A stretch of 21,425 bases of DNA from NCBI GenBank assembly GCA_900543085.1, contig UQQF01000035.1, forward strand, positions 1-21,425. The letters run 5' to 3'. Source of the stretch: an uncultured Eubacteriales bacterium (GTDB lineage Bacteria; Bacillota; Clostridia; Oscillospirales; Oscillospiraceae). Shown piece by piece: positions 14,578 through 21,425 of this stretch. The position numbers were made by a program, and so were the translations under genes. Position 1 is the stretch's first letter. Every line of letters starts with the position of its first letter. The notes under the pieces were generated by a model. That model was not told the origin of the DNA and did not search any database. It saw only the letters and a list, made by a program, of their open reading frames with translations.

Positions 14578-15786
14578 TCAGTTATTTGCGGGTTCTCTCT
14601 GGAAGTCCTTGTCAAAGCGCGCGTTGAGCACGACGGCGAGGATAACGCCGATGACGGTCACGGCGATGTTGAACAGCATGATAAGCTTCGGACCGTTGGC
14701 TCCGCCGATGTTGGTCAGCAGACCGGCGATGCTCAGCACGGCGTAGTTCGCGATGGAGGAGGAGATCATGACTATGCTGGTCATGACGGCGCGGTTCCTG
14801 GGGAACATCTCGACCGCGACGCTGGTGACGAGCTGCAGCACGCCGCCCGCGGCGAAGAAGCCCATCAGGAAGCCGGCGGGGTAGCAGATCCAGGGCTGCG
14901 GCACAAGCAGCACGGCGACCAGGGTCACAACGCTGACGGCGGGGTAGATGACCAGTATCTTGCTGGGCTTGAGCCCCTTGGCCAGCAGCGCGGCGTTGAC
15001 GAACAGAGCCAGCACGATGCCTATGGAGTACAGGGACTGGACGCGGCTGGGGTCTGCGATGCCGTAGGATATGGCCAGCTCCTGGTAGCAGTTGAGCCAA
15101 ATCATAAAGGTGGTGGAGGTCGTGAAGCCGAGGATGATGAGGATGATGGCGCTGGGGGTGAACTTCATGCGCTCGCGCTTCTCGCCCTTGACCTTGACAG
15201 GGCGCTCGTACGGCGGGAAGGGCAGGAAGATGAGGGCGACGCCGACGACGGCGATGAGTATCGCGCAGAAGATGAAGATGGTGGAGAAGGGCAGGGCTTC
15301 TGCGGCGACAAAGCCTATCGCAAAGGGCAGCAGGAACTGCGCGATGGATATGCTCAGCTTGGTGAAGATGTTGGCTATGGTGCCCTTTTCCTTGAATATC
15401 TCCATGCAGCTGGGTGTGATGCTCACGTCCAGGAAGCCGTTGGCCGCGCCTGCGATTATGCCGAGTATGTAGGCCACCACATAGCTGTGCGTGAAGCACA
15501 CGGCTCCGAAGAATACGAGGTAACATACGCAGCCTATGAGCGCGGGCACGCGGCGGCCGAAGCGGTCGGAGATGGGGCCGGCGAACGGGTAGGTGATCAG
15601 CCGGCCGAGGCCGAGTGCGGCGATGACGGCGAGGACGCCGGAGACGTCGTAGGTGCCGTCGGCCAGCAGGGAGCTGCCCCAGAGGGCGGCCAGCTCCTGC
15701 TTGTAGTGGCTCATGATGGAGCTGGCTACGCCGAGGACAAAGTAGGTCATGTACAGCGCGAAGGCTGTCGGGTAGTATTTCTTCAT
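14578..15786 (-). CDS. Major facilitator superfamily transporter
   Basis: A 402-residue protein with about 12 membrane helices in two halves joined by a basic loop near residue 200 (ERPVKVKGEKRERMK). Motif A between TM2 and TM3 reads GPISDRFGRR. It is the first gene of the minus-strand operon and lies 34 bases before the TIM-barrel gene. The context suggests import of a hydroaromatic acid such as shikimate or quinate, but MFS sequence alone does not fix the substrate. ATG 15786 is the only sensible start since an in-frame stop lies eight codons upstream, yet no Shine-Dalgarno sequence precedes it. Base composition drops sharply right upstream, so the natural leader may have been lost when the neighbouring element arrived. 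Confidence 0.92.
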   Translation of the reverse strand: MKKYYPTAFALYMTYFVLGVASSIMSHYKQELAALWGSSLLADGTYDVSGVLAVIAALGLGRLITYPFAGPISDRFGRRVPALIGCVCYLVFFGAVCFTHSYVVAYILGIIAGAANGFLDVSITPSCMEIFKEKGTIANIFTKLSISIAQFLLPFAIGFVAAEALPFSTIFIFCAILIAVVGVALIFLPFPPYERPVKVKGEKRERMKFTPSAIILIILGFTTSTTFMIWLNCYQELAISYGIADPSRVQSLYSIGIVLALFVNAALLAKGLKPSKILVIYPAVSVVTLVAVLLVPQPWICYPAGFLMGFFAAGGVLQLVTSVAVEMFPRNRAVMTSIVMISSSIANYAVLSIAGLLTNIGGANGPKLIMLFNIAVTVIGVILAVVLNARFDKDFQREPANN

Positions 15787-15867
15787 GGAAAGAGATTTGT
15801 CAAGGGTGTTTTACCATTCAGCAACGAATTAAGGCATAAACAATATCACATTTTTATAATGCTTTTT

Positions 15868-15903
15868 GACCACAATCAGTCCGGCACTGATTGTGGTCTT
15901 TAT
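15868..15903 (+). terminator. Strong plus-strand terminator at the edge of the acquired region
   Basis: A 13-bp perfect stem, gaccacaatcagt / actgattgtggtc, with loop CCGGC is followed by a T-rich stretch. No intact plus-strand gene precedes it in the window, so it probably belonged to a gene lost at the left boundary of the acquired segment. The bases from 15787 to 16015 are AT-rich and hold only this hairpin and a promoter. Confidence 0.75.
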
Positions 15904-15947
15904 TTTGGAAATGACATTTTCCCCTTAAATAAAGGAATCAATCGTCG

Positions 15948-15976
15948 TTGCGTTTTTCGTCAATATCTGCCATAAT
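15948..15976 (+). promoter_or_regulatory. Possible promoter of the SNF2 helicase gene
   Basis: TTGCGT (15948-15953) and CATAAT (15971-15976) are separated by 17 bases and lie 40 bases before the ATG. A very strong AGGGGGG ribosome site (16002-16008) follows. The -35 match is weak. Confidence 0.45.
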
Positions 15977-16015
15977 AAAAAGAAGTGTAAATAAAAGAAA
16001 AAGGGGGGAATTGCC

Positions 16016-18604
16016 ATGCCGCAAACACCGTTTCATGCCTATTACAAGGCCCGACTTTTGGAACAACTGCCGGAAGCAGAACAGTTCCTTCCGGTCTTTG
16101 CATCATCGGATATTGAAATCTATCCGTTTCAGATTGCAGCGGCCAGCTTTGCCCTGCGTTCCCCCTATCAGAAAGGTGCCGTTCTGTGCGATGAAGCAGG
16201 TATGGGCAAGAGCCACGAGGCCATGCTGGTCATCAATCAAAAGTGGCTGGAGGGATACAGCCGGATTCTGTTGGTCATTCCCAATGCCGACCTGCTGCAC
16301 CAGTGGACGGAAATGCTGGAGCGATTCTATACCGTCCCATATGTGGTGCTGACCAATCGGGACCAATGGCGGCAGAACACCAGTGAGGACAACTCCAACG
16401 CTTTTATCCAAGATGCCATTGTTATTACTACCTACGACTTCGCCGCCGACAATGAGGAGGCCGCAAAGGTAGTTAACTGGGATCTGACGGTATTCGAGGA
16501 AGCCAATGCCCTCTCTCCAGTCTACCGGGAGGACAACAAGCAGGCCAAGGCCCTCAAGCGGATCGCCGGAGACTCCTTCAAGCTGCTGCTGACCGGCACT
16601 CCCATTGAAAAGAACATCATGGACTTATACGGTCTGATCTGGTTCATCGACGAAACGCTGCTGCCGGGAGAAAAAGAGTTTCTGGCCCGGTATCTGCGCC
16701 GACCAGAGAACTACCCGGAACTCAGCGAACAGGTCAGCCGCTATTGTTTCCGTACCCTCCGTTCCCAGGCCAAGCACTACGCCAAGGTGACGGAACGTGT
16801 GCTGCTGACCGTGGAGTACACCCCCGGCAAGGCAGAGCGGCAGCTCTATGAGCTGCTGTACGCCTACATCAACCAGCCGGAAAAGCGAGCCTTTCCCGAA
16901 ATGAACCAATATGACCTGGCTCTGCGGCTGCTGGGCCTGTTGGGTTCCTCTACGGCGGCAATTTTGCAAACCATCAAAGGTATCGTCAAGCGGCTCCAGG
17001 GGCTGGAAAACGCAGCGGACGAACTAAGCCAATGGCAAGAGATTCAAACCGCAGCCGAAAGCATTCCCCAGGATGCCAAGGCCGGTGAGCTGCTGACCGT
17101 TCTCAAACAGGGATTTTCCCTGATGAAGAAAACGGGAGCCAAACAGAAAGCGGTTATCTTCACCGAGAGCGTGGAAACCCAGAAGATGCTCCAGAATCTT
17201 CTTTCTGACCGGTACCGCACTCTGGCCTACAACGGCAGCGCCGATTACTCCGTGATCCGCCAGTTCAAGGAGGATGGCGAGGTGCTGATTTCCACCGATA
17301 ACGGTGCCAAGGGCTTCAATCTGGAGGAGGCTGCTTTCATCATCCACTACGACCTGCCGTACAACACCTTAAAGCTGGAGCAGCGTATCGACCGCTGCCA
17401 CCGGCTGGGTCAGGAAAACGATGTGCTGTCAGTGGCCTTCATCGACAAGAACAACTTTGCCGATGTTCGCAAGCTGGAGCTGGTCAACAAGCGGATGTTG
17501 GTGACAGACGGTGTCTTTGGTATTACCGATGACGTGCTGGGCGGTTTTACAGATGATGTAAAAGCAGCCTTTCCGGTCATTGCCCAGCGGTTGCGGCCCA
17601 GGGCACAGATTGAGCAGGCATACCGCCAGACCCTGAGTACCCACGAGGAAGATAACCGGCAGACCGTCTCCGCAGCGGAGGATATTCTGTTTACCACCTT
17701 CACCAAGGAACTGGCCGACAAGGTGAAGATCAATCCCAAGTATGTGAATCGCCGTGGACAGGAGCTGAACAACGACCTCTGGGAAATTACCAAATGGTTT
17801 TTTACTCGTTATAATGAAAAGAACGATGATTGCCGTTTTGTGATTGACGAATTCAACCGTACGATCACGGCCACGGAGTACCGGGAACTGCCGGTGCTGT
17901 TCTACTACTGGACGGGGAGCCGGAACCGGCCCTATCGCAGCCAGAAGATGTACGGCATGGCAAAAGACTTCAAACCCAAGGCCGGACAGATTACCCTGTC
18001 CAGTATCATAGGCCGTGGGATTCTCCACGAGCTGGAGTGTGCCAACGAGGGAGTGCTGACCATCCCGACGGTGCAGGCGCCGTGCCAGATAGCCCTTTAT
18101 ACTGTCACCCTGGTTTCAGGCTCCAGCCGCACAGAACACGCCGTACTGTGCGGTTTGACGGATAGCGGCAAGGCCCTGGACGATGCAGCTTGCCGCAGCA
18201 TCTTTGACTTGCCGGTGGAGAGCAGCACGGAGGATGAGCGGAGATCCCCCCACTGGTTAAAAGGAACCAGCCGCCCCCACCCGCTGGATCGGCTGGTGCC
18301 GAGTGATAAGATGATGGCGGAGCAACTGGAGCGCCTTTCGCCTGCCCAGGCCGAGGAAATGGAGCGGATGAAGCAGCAAGTGTCCGCTGATAAGGCGGCA
18401 TTGAGCCGAGAACTGAACACCCTGGACAGCCAGGTACAGCAGGCGCAAGCGGAGCTGGAGGCCGTCACCGGCGACCGGCTGAAACGTCTGGCTGCACAGA
18501 AGAAAATCAACCAGCTTCGGCAGGAATATATGAAGCACCAGGAGAGCCAGTTCTTTGACGCCATGCGGCTGGATATGGAGCTGGAAGAAAAAATGAAAAG
18601 ATAA
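16016..18604 (+). CDS. SNF2/DEAD-like helicase, probably of a defence or restriction-modification locus
   Basis: An 862-residue superfamily 2 helicase. Motif I is DEAGMGKS (residues 59-66), motif III LLLTGTP, motif V STDNGAKGFNLEEA and motif VI RIDRCHRLGQ. Motif II reads FEEAN (E161, E162, A163, N164) instead of the usual DEAH, an unusual change. The last 100 residues are a charged coiled coil (EEMERMKQQVSADKAAL...). Isoleucine codons are almost only ATC and ATT, unlike the AUA-rich genes to the left, supporting foreign origin. Fragments of a type III-like DNA methyltransferase begin directly after its stop, so it probably worked with that enzyme. The methyltransferase's start and catalytic region are missing there, so a deletion may also have clipped the helicase's own C-terminus. 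Confidence 0.88.
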   Translation: MPQTPFHAYYKARLLEQLPEAEQFLPVFASSDIEIYPFQIAAASFALRSPYQKGAVLCDEAGMGKSHEAMLVINQKWLEGYSRILLVIPNADLLHQWTEMLERFYTVPYVVLTNRDQWRQNTSEDNSNAFIQDAIVITTYDFAADNEEAAKVVNWDLTVFEEANALSPVYREDNKQAKALKRIAGDSFKLLLTGTPIEKNIMDLYGLIWFIDETLLPGEKEFLARYLRRPENYPELSEQVSRYCFRTLRSQAKHYAKVTERVLLTVEYTPGKAERQLYELLYAYINQPEKRAFPEMNQYDLALRLLGLLGSSTAAILQTIKGIVKRLQGLENAADELSQWQEIQTAAESIPQDAKAGELLTVLKQGFSLMKKTGAKQKAVIFTESVETQKMLQNLLSDRYRTLAYNGSADYSVIRQFKEDGEVLISTDNGAKGFNLEEAAFIIHYDLPYNTLKLEQRIDRCHRLGQENDVLSVAFIDKNNFADVRKLELVNKRMLVTDGVFGITDDVLGGFTDDVKAAFPVIAQRLRPRAQIEQAYRQTLSTHEEDNRQTVSAAEDILFTTFTKELADKVKINPKYVNRRGQELNNDLWEITKWFFTRYNEKNDDCRFVIDEFNRTITATEYRELPVLFYYWTGSRNRPYRSQKMYGMAKDFKPKAGQITLSSIIGRGILHELECANEGVLTIPTVQAPCQIALYTVTLVSGSSRTEHAVLCGLTDSGKALDDAACRSIFDLPVESSTEDERRSPHWLKGTSRPHPLDRLVPSDKMMAEQLERLSPAQAEEMERMKQQVSADKAALSRELNTLDSQVQQAQAELEAVTGDRLKRLAAQKKINQLRQEYMKHQESQFFDAMRLDMELEEKMKR

Positions 18605-18761
18605 TCGAAACATTACCGGTGTTTCAATAGACCACGAGTATGTAGTGTGTTATACAAAGCAATTCGGACACCGGGTATTCCGTGGAACCGACAGAAAAAC
18701 AGAACAATATAAGAATCCTGACAATGACCCCCGTGGCCCTTGGACAAGTGCTAACATGGTA
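18597..18761 (+). pseudogene. Fragment of type III-like DNA methyltransferase (mod), left part
   Basis: The plus-strand frame from 18597 reads NITGVSIDHEYVVCY, then YKNPDNDPRGPWTSANMV. These are the mid-protein motifs of type III-like adenine methyltransferases (VSTDHEYV and the NPDNDPRGPW loop). No start codon or ribosome site is present, and the upstream catalytic region with the DPPY-type motif is absent. The frame stops agreeing at 18761, where aminoglycoside-resistance DNA begins. It continues at 21031. The fragment overlaps the last 8 bases of the helicase gene in another frame. Confidence 0.82.
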
Positions 18762-19259
18762 TCATACTCCGGATAGGCATAATGAAGCCTTTCCGCCACC
18801 TCACCGGATACCGCCCTGAACAATTGATGGCATAGAAATAATGCTTCCCATATGTTTTCATAGGAATCCATCCGGTAGGTGGACAAAAGTTTCTCCCACA
18901 AATCCTCGGATATATACCTTTCAATAAACTTATAGTTCTTGCCTACACTTAATTTAAAGCCTGTTTCGATGCCGACCTTCCATGATATCATTCTCAGCAG
19001 CTCATGGCGAACAATCTGATTAAAATGATCAATAGCAAATAAAATTTCCTTACGGCACAATCCTTTAATAACATAAGGTGTTACATTCCAAAATTCATTG
19101 CAGCAATCATCATACTCCCTTGCGCTTGGCTTTCTTACATGATAATCTATATCAGTCGGAACTATGTCCCTTTTAATTCTACAATCTTTATCAATTAGAA
19201 CCTTTATTAATTTATCGCCCTTTAGGTAATTATCTAACTCTTCCAAGGGCAATAAGGTA
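18761..19259 (-). pseudogene. ant(6)-Ia: Internal fragment of aminoglycoside 6-adenylyltransferase ANT(6)-Ia
   Basis: The minus-strand frame matches ANT(6)-Ia (aadE) from TLLPLEELDNYLKGDKLIKV through HRVRKP-type sequence to ERLHYAYPEYD, about 166 codons of the roughly 300 I recall for the full protein. The N-terminal nucleotidyltransferase part with its GSRxN and acidic metal-binding motifs is gone, as are the last 30 or so residues. Unrelated residues are fused at both ends of the surrounding frame (18650-19327, TTG start): MIRTVRISNYPGLVKYL upstream, and an antisense reading of mod downstream. The product cannot be an active enzyme. It was probably contributed by an aadE-sat4-aphA-3 cluster. 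Confidence 0.9.
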
Positions 19260-19340
19260 TCTTTATCTTCCTCTCTAAGATACTTAACTAGCCCCGGATA
19301 ATTGCTTATCCTTACAGTTCGGATCAATTAGAATTAGCCG

Positions 19341-19442
19341 AAAACGGCGGCGAAGAAACGAACCACCGAGAAGCACCGCCGCATTGCCGAGCTTGATACC
19401 CTCATTGAACGACTGTATGCGGACCGGAAAAGGCGCGGTTGA
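19341..19442 (+). pseudogene. Possible scrap of a large serine recombinase
   Basis: A 34-codon plus-strand stretch reads KKRTTEKHRRIAELDTLIER then LYADRKRRG and a stop. The RIAELD-LI-RLY-D pattern resembles the coiled-coil region of large serine recombinases of clostridial mobile elements. There is an in-frame stop two codons before it and no start. The local base composition is GC-richer than the flanking aadE DNA, so it came from a different source. Identification rests on one short motif. Confidence 0.4.
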
Positions 19443-19581
19443 CCGCCTTGCCCTCAAAGGCTTAGGGGCATATCAACTATATATTGGGGCCGAGTGCCGT
19501 TACTTTAACACCGCCGCTAGCCATGAGCTTATGCTTCCTTTAGGACACTGTCCCAACAGACACTTTTTAAAGTATGCTGCA

Positions 19582-19692
19582 CTAATCCTTATTTTTCACA
19601 GCATAGCGCAATGACAGACAGCCATGTTCTGCATTCTCTGTTCCCTGCAATTCCAAATTAACTTTTTCAGATAACAGAAGGTTATCAAATAG
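19582..19692 (-). pseudogene. Possible C-terminal remnant of an unidentified protein
   Basis: The minus strand is open for about 37 codons and reads LFDNLLLSEKVNLELQ, then AEHGCLSLRYAVKNKD and a stop. The composition is protein-like but there is no start, and I do not recognise it. It abuts the aph(3')-IIIa terminator, so a junction may lie there. The rest of 19443-19690 shows only a short palindrome, ggacactgtcc, near 19540. Confidence 0.25.
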
Positions 19693-19737
19693 TTAGATGT
19701 CTAAAAAGCTTGTAGTTAAAGCTTTTTAGACATCTAA
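19693..19737 (-). terminator. Terminator of aph(3')-IIIa
   Basis: An 18-bp perfect stem, ttagatgtctaaaaagct / agctttttagacatctaa, with a 9-base loop lies 9 bases past the stop of the resistance gene. This hairpin regularly accompanies aphA-3 in Gram-positive clusters. Confidence 0.9.
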
Positions 19738-19746
19738 ATCTAGGTA

Positions 19747-20541
19747 CTAAAACAATTCATCCAGTAAAATATAATATTTTATTTTCTCCCAATCAGGCTT
19801 GATCCCCAGTAAGTCAAAAAATAGCTCGACATACTGTTCTTCCCCGATATCCTCCCTGATCGACCGGACGCAGAAGGCAATGTCATACCACTTGTCCGCC
19901 CTGCCGCTTCTCCCAAGATCAATAAAGCCACTTACTTTGCCATCTTTCACAAAGATGTTGCTGTCTCCCAGGTCGCCGTGGGAAAAGACAAGTTCCTCTT
20001 CGGGCTTTTCCGTCTTTAAAAAATCATACAGCTCGCGCGGATCTTTAAATGGAGTGTCTTCTTCCCAGTTTTCGCAATCCACATCGGCCAGATCGTTATT
20101 CAGTAAGTAATCCAATTCGGCTAAGCGGCTGTCTAAGCTATTCGTATAGGGACAATCCGATATGTCGATGGAGTGAAAGAGCCTGATGCACTCCGCATAC
20201 AGCTCGATAATCTTTTCAGGGCTTTGTTCATCTTCATACTCTTCCGAGCAAAGGACGCCATCGGCCTCACTCATGAGCAGATTGCTCCAGCCATCATGCC
20301 GTTCAAAGTGCAGGACCTTTGGAACAGGCAGCTTTCCTTCCAGCCATAGCATCATGTCCTTTTCCCGTTCCACATCATAGGTGGTCCCTTTATACCGGCT
20401 GTCCGTCATTTTTAAATATAGGTTTTCATTTTCTCCCACCAGCTTATATACCTTAGCAGGAGACATTCCTTCCGTATCTTTTACGCAGCGGTATTTTTCG
20501 ATCAGTTTTTTCAATTCCGGTGATATTCTCATTTTAGCCAT
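19747..20541 (-). CDS. aph(3')-IIIa: Aminoglycoside 3'-phosphotransferase APH(3')-IIIa (kanamycin resistance)
   Basis: A complete 264-residue enzyme that I recognise along its length as APH(3')-IIIa (aphA-3), from MAKMRISPELKKLIEKYRC to YYILLDELF. It transfers phosphate from ATP to the 3'-hydroxyl of kanamycin, neomycin and amikacin-type drugs. The kinase-like catalytic loop FSHGDLGDSNIF and the metal-binding IDLGRSGRADKWYD are intact. A GGAAGGAAATAATA ribosome site precedes ATG 20541. The native sat4-aphA-3 spacer with a TATAAT on the minus strand (20594-20599) is retained, so expression is plausible even though sat4 is broken. It is the only complete resistance gene in the block. Confidence 0.98.
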   Translation of the reverse strand: MAKMRISPELKKLIEKYRCVKDTEGMSPAKVYKLVGENENLYLKMTDSRYKGTTYDVEREKDMMLWLEGKLPVPKVLHFERHDGWSNLLMSEADGVLCSEEYEDEQSPEKIIELYAECIRLFHSIDISDCPYTNSLDSRLAELDYLLNNDLADVDCENWEEDTPFKDPRELYDFLKTEKPEEELVFSHGDLGDSNIFVKDGKVSGFIDLGRSGRADKWYDIAFCVRSIREDIGEEQYVELFFDLLGIKPDWEKIKYYILLDELF

Positions 20542-20633
20542 TTATTATTTCCTTCCTCTTTTCTACAGTATTTAAAGATACCCCAAGAAGCTAATTATAA
20601 CAAGACGAACTCCAATTCACTGTTCCTTGCATT

Positions 20634-21030
20634 CTAAAACCTTAAATACCAGAAAACAGCTTTTTCAAAGTTGTTTTCAAAGTTGGCGTATAACATAGTA
20701 TCGACGGAGCCGATTTTGAAACCACAATTATGATAGAATTTACAAGCTATAAGGTTATTGTCCTGGGTTTCAAGCATTAGTCCATGCAAGTTTTTATGCT
20801 TTGCCCATTCTATAGATATATTGATAAGCGCGCTGCCTATGCCTTGCCCCCTGAAATCCTTACATACGGCGATATCTTCTATATAAGCGTACCGGTTCCA
20901 ATTTTTTCGCAGTTTAACTTTTCCGACGCATTTATCGTCTTGGTAGTAAAGATATATTATCTTATCAGTATTGTCAATATATTCAAGGCAATCTGCCTCC
21001 TCATCCTCTTCATCCTCTTCGTCTTGGTAG
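20634..21030 (-). pseudogene. sat4: N-terminally truncated streptothricin acetyltransferase SAT-4
   Basis: The minus-strand frame matches SAT-4 from SYQDEEDEEDEEADCLEYI to the normal C-terminus FEKAVFWYLRF. The GNAT acetyl-CoA motif CKDFRGQGIGSALI is kept. Roughly the first 48 residues of the 180 I recall for the intact enzyme are missing. Upstream, the frame runs on to a GTG at 21065 through antisense mod sequence (MQIWTSIGSS). That start has no ribosome site, so a functional product is unlikely. In the usual cluster aadE lies directly upstream; here mod DNA does. Position just ahead of aph(3')-IIIa is the normal one. Confidence 0.92.
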
Positions 21031-21368
21031 GACTTGCTACTGCCGATGCTCGTCCAAATTTGCACTATGATTTAATCAATCCGGCAGATGGAAGAAACTA
21101 CGGATGCCCCGAAAAAGGCTGGCGATATGATCGAAATACCATGAATCGGCTCATTCAAGAGGGCAGGATTATTTGGCCCGACAACCCAGATGGGCGGCCG
21201 CGCAAAAAATCATTTTTGAACGAGCTGTCAGACAATCTTCCTGGTTTTTCATCTGTTTTCAGCACTGGCGTTTATACAAATACTGCAACCAAGGAAATTG
21301 GAGGATTGTTTAATAAGTATTTATTTGATTTTCCAAAGCCAGTCGAGGTTATTAAGCAATTAGTTTAG
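21031..21368 (+). pseudogene. Fragment of type III-like DNA methyltransferase (mod), right part
   Basis: After the sat4 junction the plus-strand frame reads GLATADARPNLHYDLINP, then NYGCPEKGWRYDRNTMNRL, EGRIIWPDNPDGRPRKKSFL and FDFPKPVEVIKQLV. This is the downstream part of the same mod gene seen at 18597-18761; joining the pieces restores an uninterrupted reading frame. The stop at 21366-21368 comes right after FDFPKP-(V/E)-IK, where family members normally continue into the DxFxGSGTT cofactor-binding motif. The right end is therefore truncated too. With both the catalytic region and the cofactor motif missing, this gene is dead. Confidence 0.88.
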
Positions 21369-21425
21369 GTCAGTTTACAAGGAACTACACGCAGACCGTG
21401 AAACGGGCTGCTGACAACAAACGGC
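21369..21425. other. Window edge, unassigned sequence
   Basis: The last 57 bases do not continue the methyltransferase and match nothing I can name. One plus-strand frame reads NYTQTVKRAADNKR, but it is too short to assign. Confidence 0.3.

Larger units (their letters stand above)
18762..21030. mobile_element. Inserted aminoglycoside/streptothricin resistance block
   Basis: A 2.27-kb AT-richer block lies between two mod fragments that rejoin in frame as SANMVGLATADARPNLHY. All three resistance genes lie on the minus strand, in the order truncated sat4, intact aph(3')-IIIa, then an internal ant(6)-Ia fragment. In the usual Tn5405-type cluster the order is aadE-sat4-aphA-3, so this is a circular permutation opened at the aadE/sat4 boundary. 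TGGTA occurs at both outer junctions, but sat4 naturally carries TGGTAG there, which suggests microhomology rather than a transposition duplication. No transposase gene or terminal repeats were found. Confidence 0.75.

Noticed and set aside
12478..15975. Long plus-strand frames over the dehydrogenase, TIM barrel and transporter genes
   Set aside because: They are antisense shadows of three well-identified minus-strand genes and show no domain of their own.
19384..19614. Plus-strand 76-codon frame downstream of the recombinase scrap
   Set aside because: It is in another frame from the recombinase-like stretch, has no ribosome site and matches nothing recognisable.
18762..21030. Simple transposition with target-site duplication of TGGTA
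   Set aside because: TGGTA is present at both edges, but sat4 itself contains TGGTAG at the break and there are no terminal inverted repeats or transposase. Microhomology joining explains it at least as well.
20784..21368. 194-codon plus-strand frame combining antisense sat4 with mod sequence
   Set aside because: The first part is only the reverse of sat4. The real content is the mod fragment from 21031, and the fusion is an accident of the junction.

Overview
The window looks like the chromosome of a GC-rich Gram-positive anaerobe of the Clostridia, probably a gut Oscillospirales-type organism, with a mobile, AT-richer segment at its right end. The evidence is a SufB/SufD-type Fe-S assembly gene, an S-layer-homology (SLH) surface protein, a PrsW protease and OmpR-type two-component genes, with good Shine-Dalgarno sites and no sign of an outer membrane. 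The taxonomic call is inference; no marker gene settles it. Native genes favour the isoleucine codon AUA despite high GC. The helicase at 16016-18604 does not, which supports a foreign origin for the right end.

Left to right: (1) 1-641, the 3' part of a SufB/SufD gene, then a strong promoter, tRNA-Ala(GGC) and its terminator. (2) 1015-3115, a tightly overlapping operon of ECF sigma factor, 2-TM protein, polytopic membrane protein and PrsW-family intramembrane protease. (3) 3247-7226, a paralogue of that 2-TM protein, coupled by an ATGA overlap to a 1217-residue secreted protein with beta-helix-like repeats, four Big-type Ig domains, an InlB-type repeat and three SLH domains. Units 2 and 3 may form one cell-surface regulatory circuit. 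(4) 7417-10542, response regulator, short-loop histidine kinase, exported protein of unknown function and VanY-type D,D-carboxypeptidase, reading as an envelope-response operon. (5) 15786 back to 10644 on the minus strand, an MFS transporter, an AsbF/QuiC-like TIM-barrel enzyme, a YdiB-like shikimate/quinate dehydrogenase and an FMN/4Fe-4S/FAD ene-reductase, plausibly a hydroaromatic acid catabolic operon. A structured MITE-like repeat lies inside it.

(6) From about 15.8 kb to the end is acquired DNA. It holds an SNF2-type helicase with an altered DEAH motif, followed by remnants of a type III-like DNA methyltransferase (mod). The mod remnant is split by a 2.27-kb antibiotic-resistance block whose two flanks rejoin in frame. 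The block carries an intact aph(3')-IIIa, an N-terminally truncated sat4, an internal fragment of ant(6)-Ia (aadE), and scraps of other genes. Gene order is a circular permutation of the usual aadE-sat4-aphA-3 cluster, opened at the aadE/sat4 boundary. This nested rearrangement, the sigma/PrsW/SLH unit and the hydroaromatic operon are the most notable contents.
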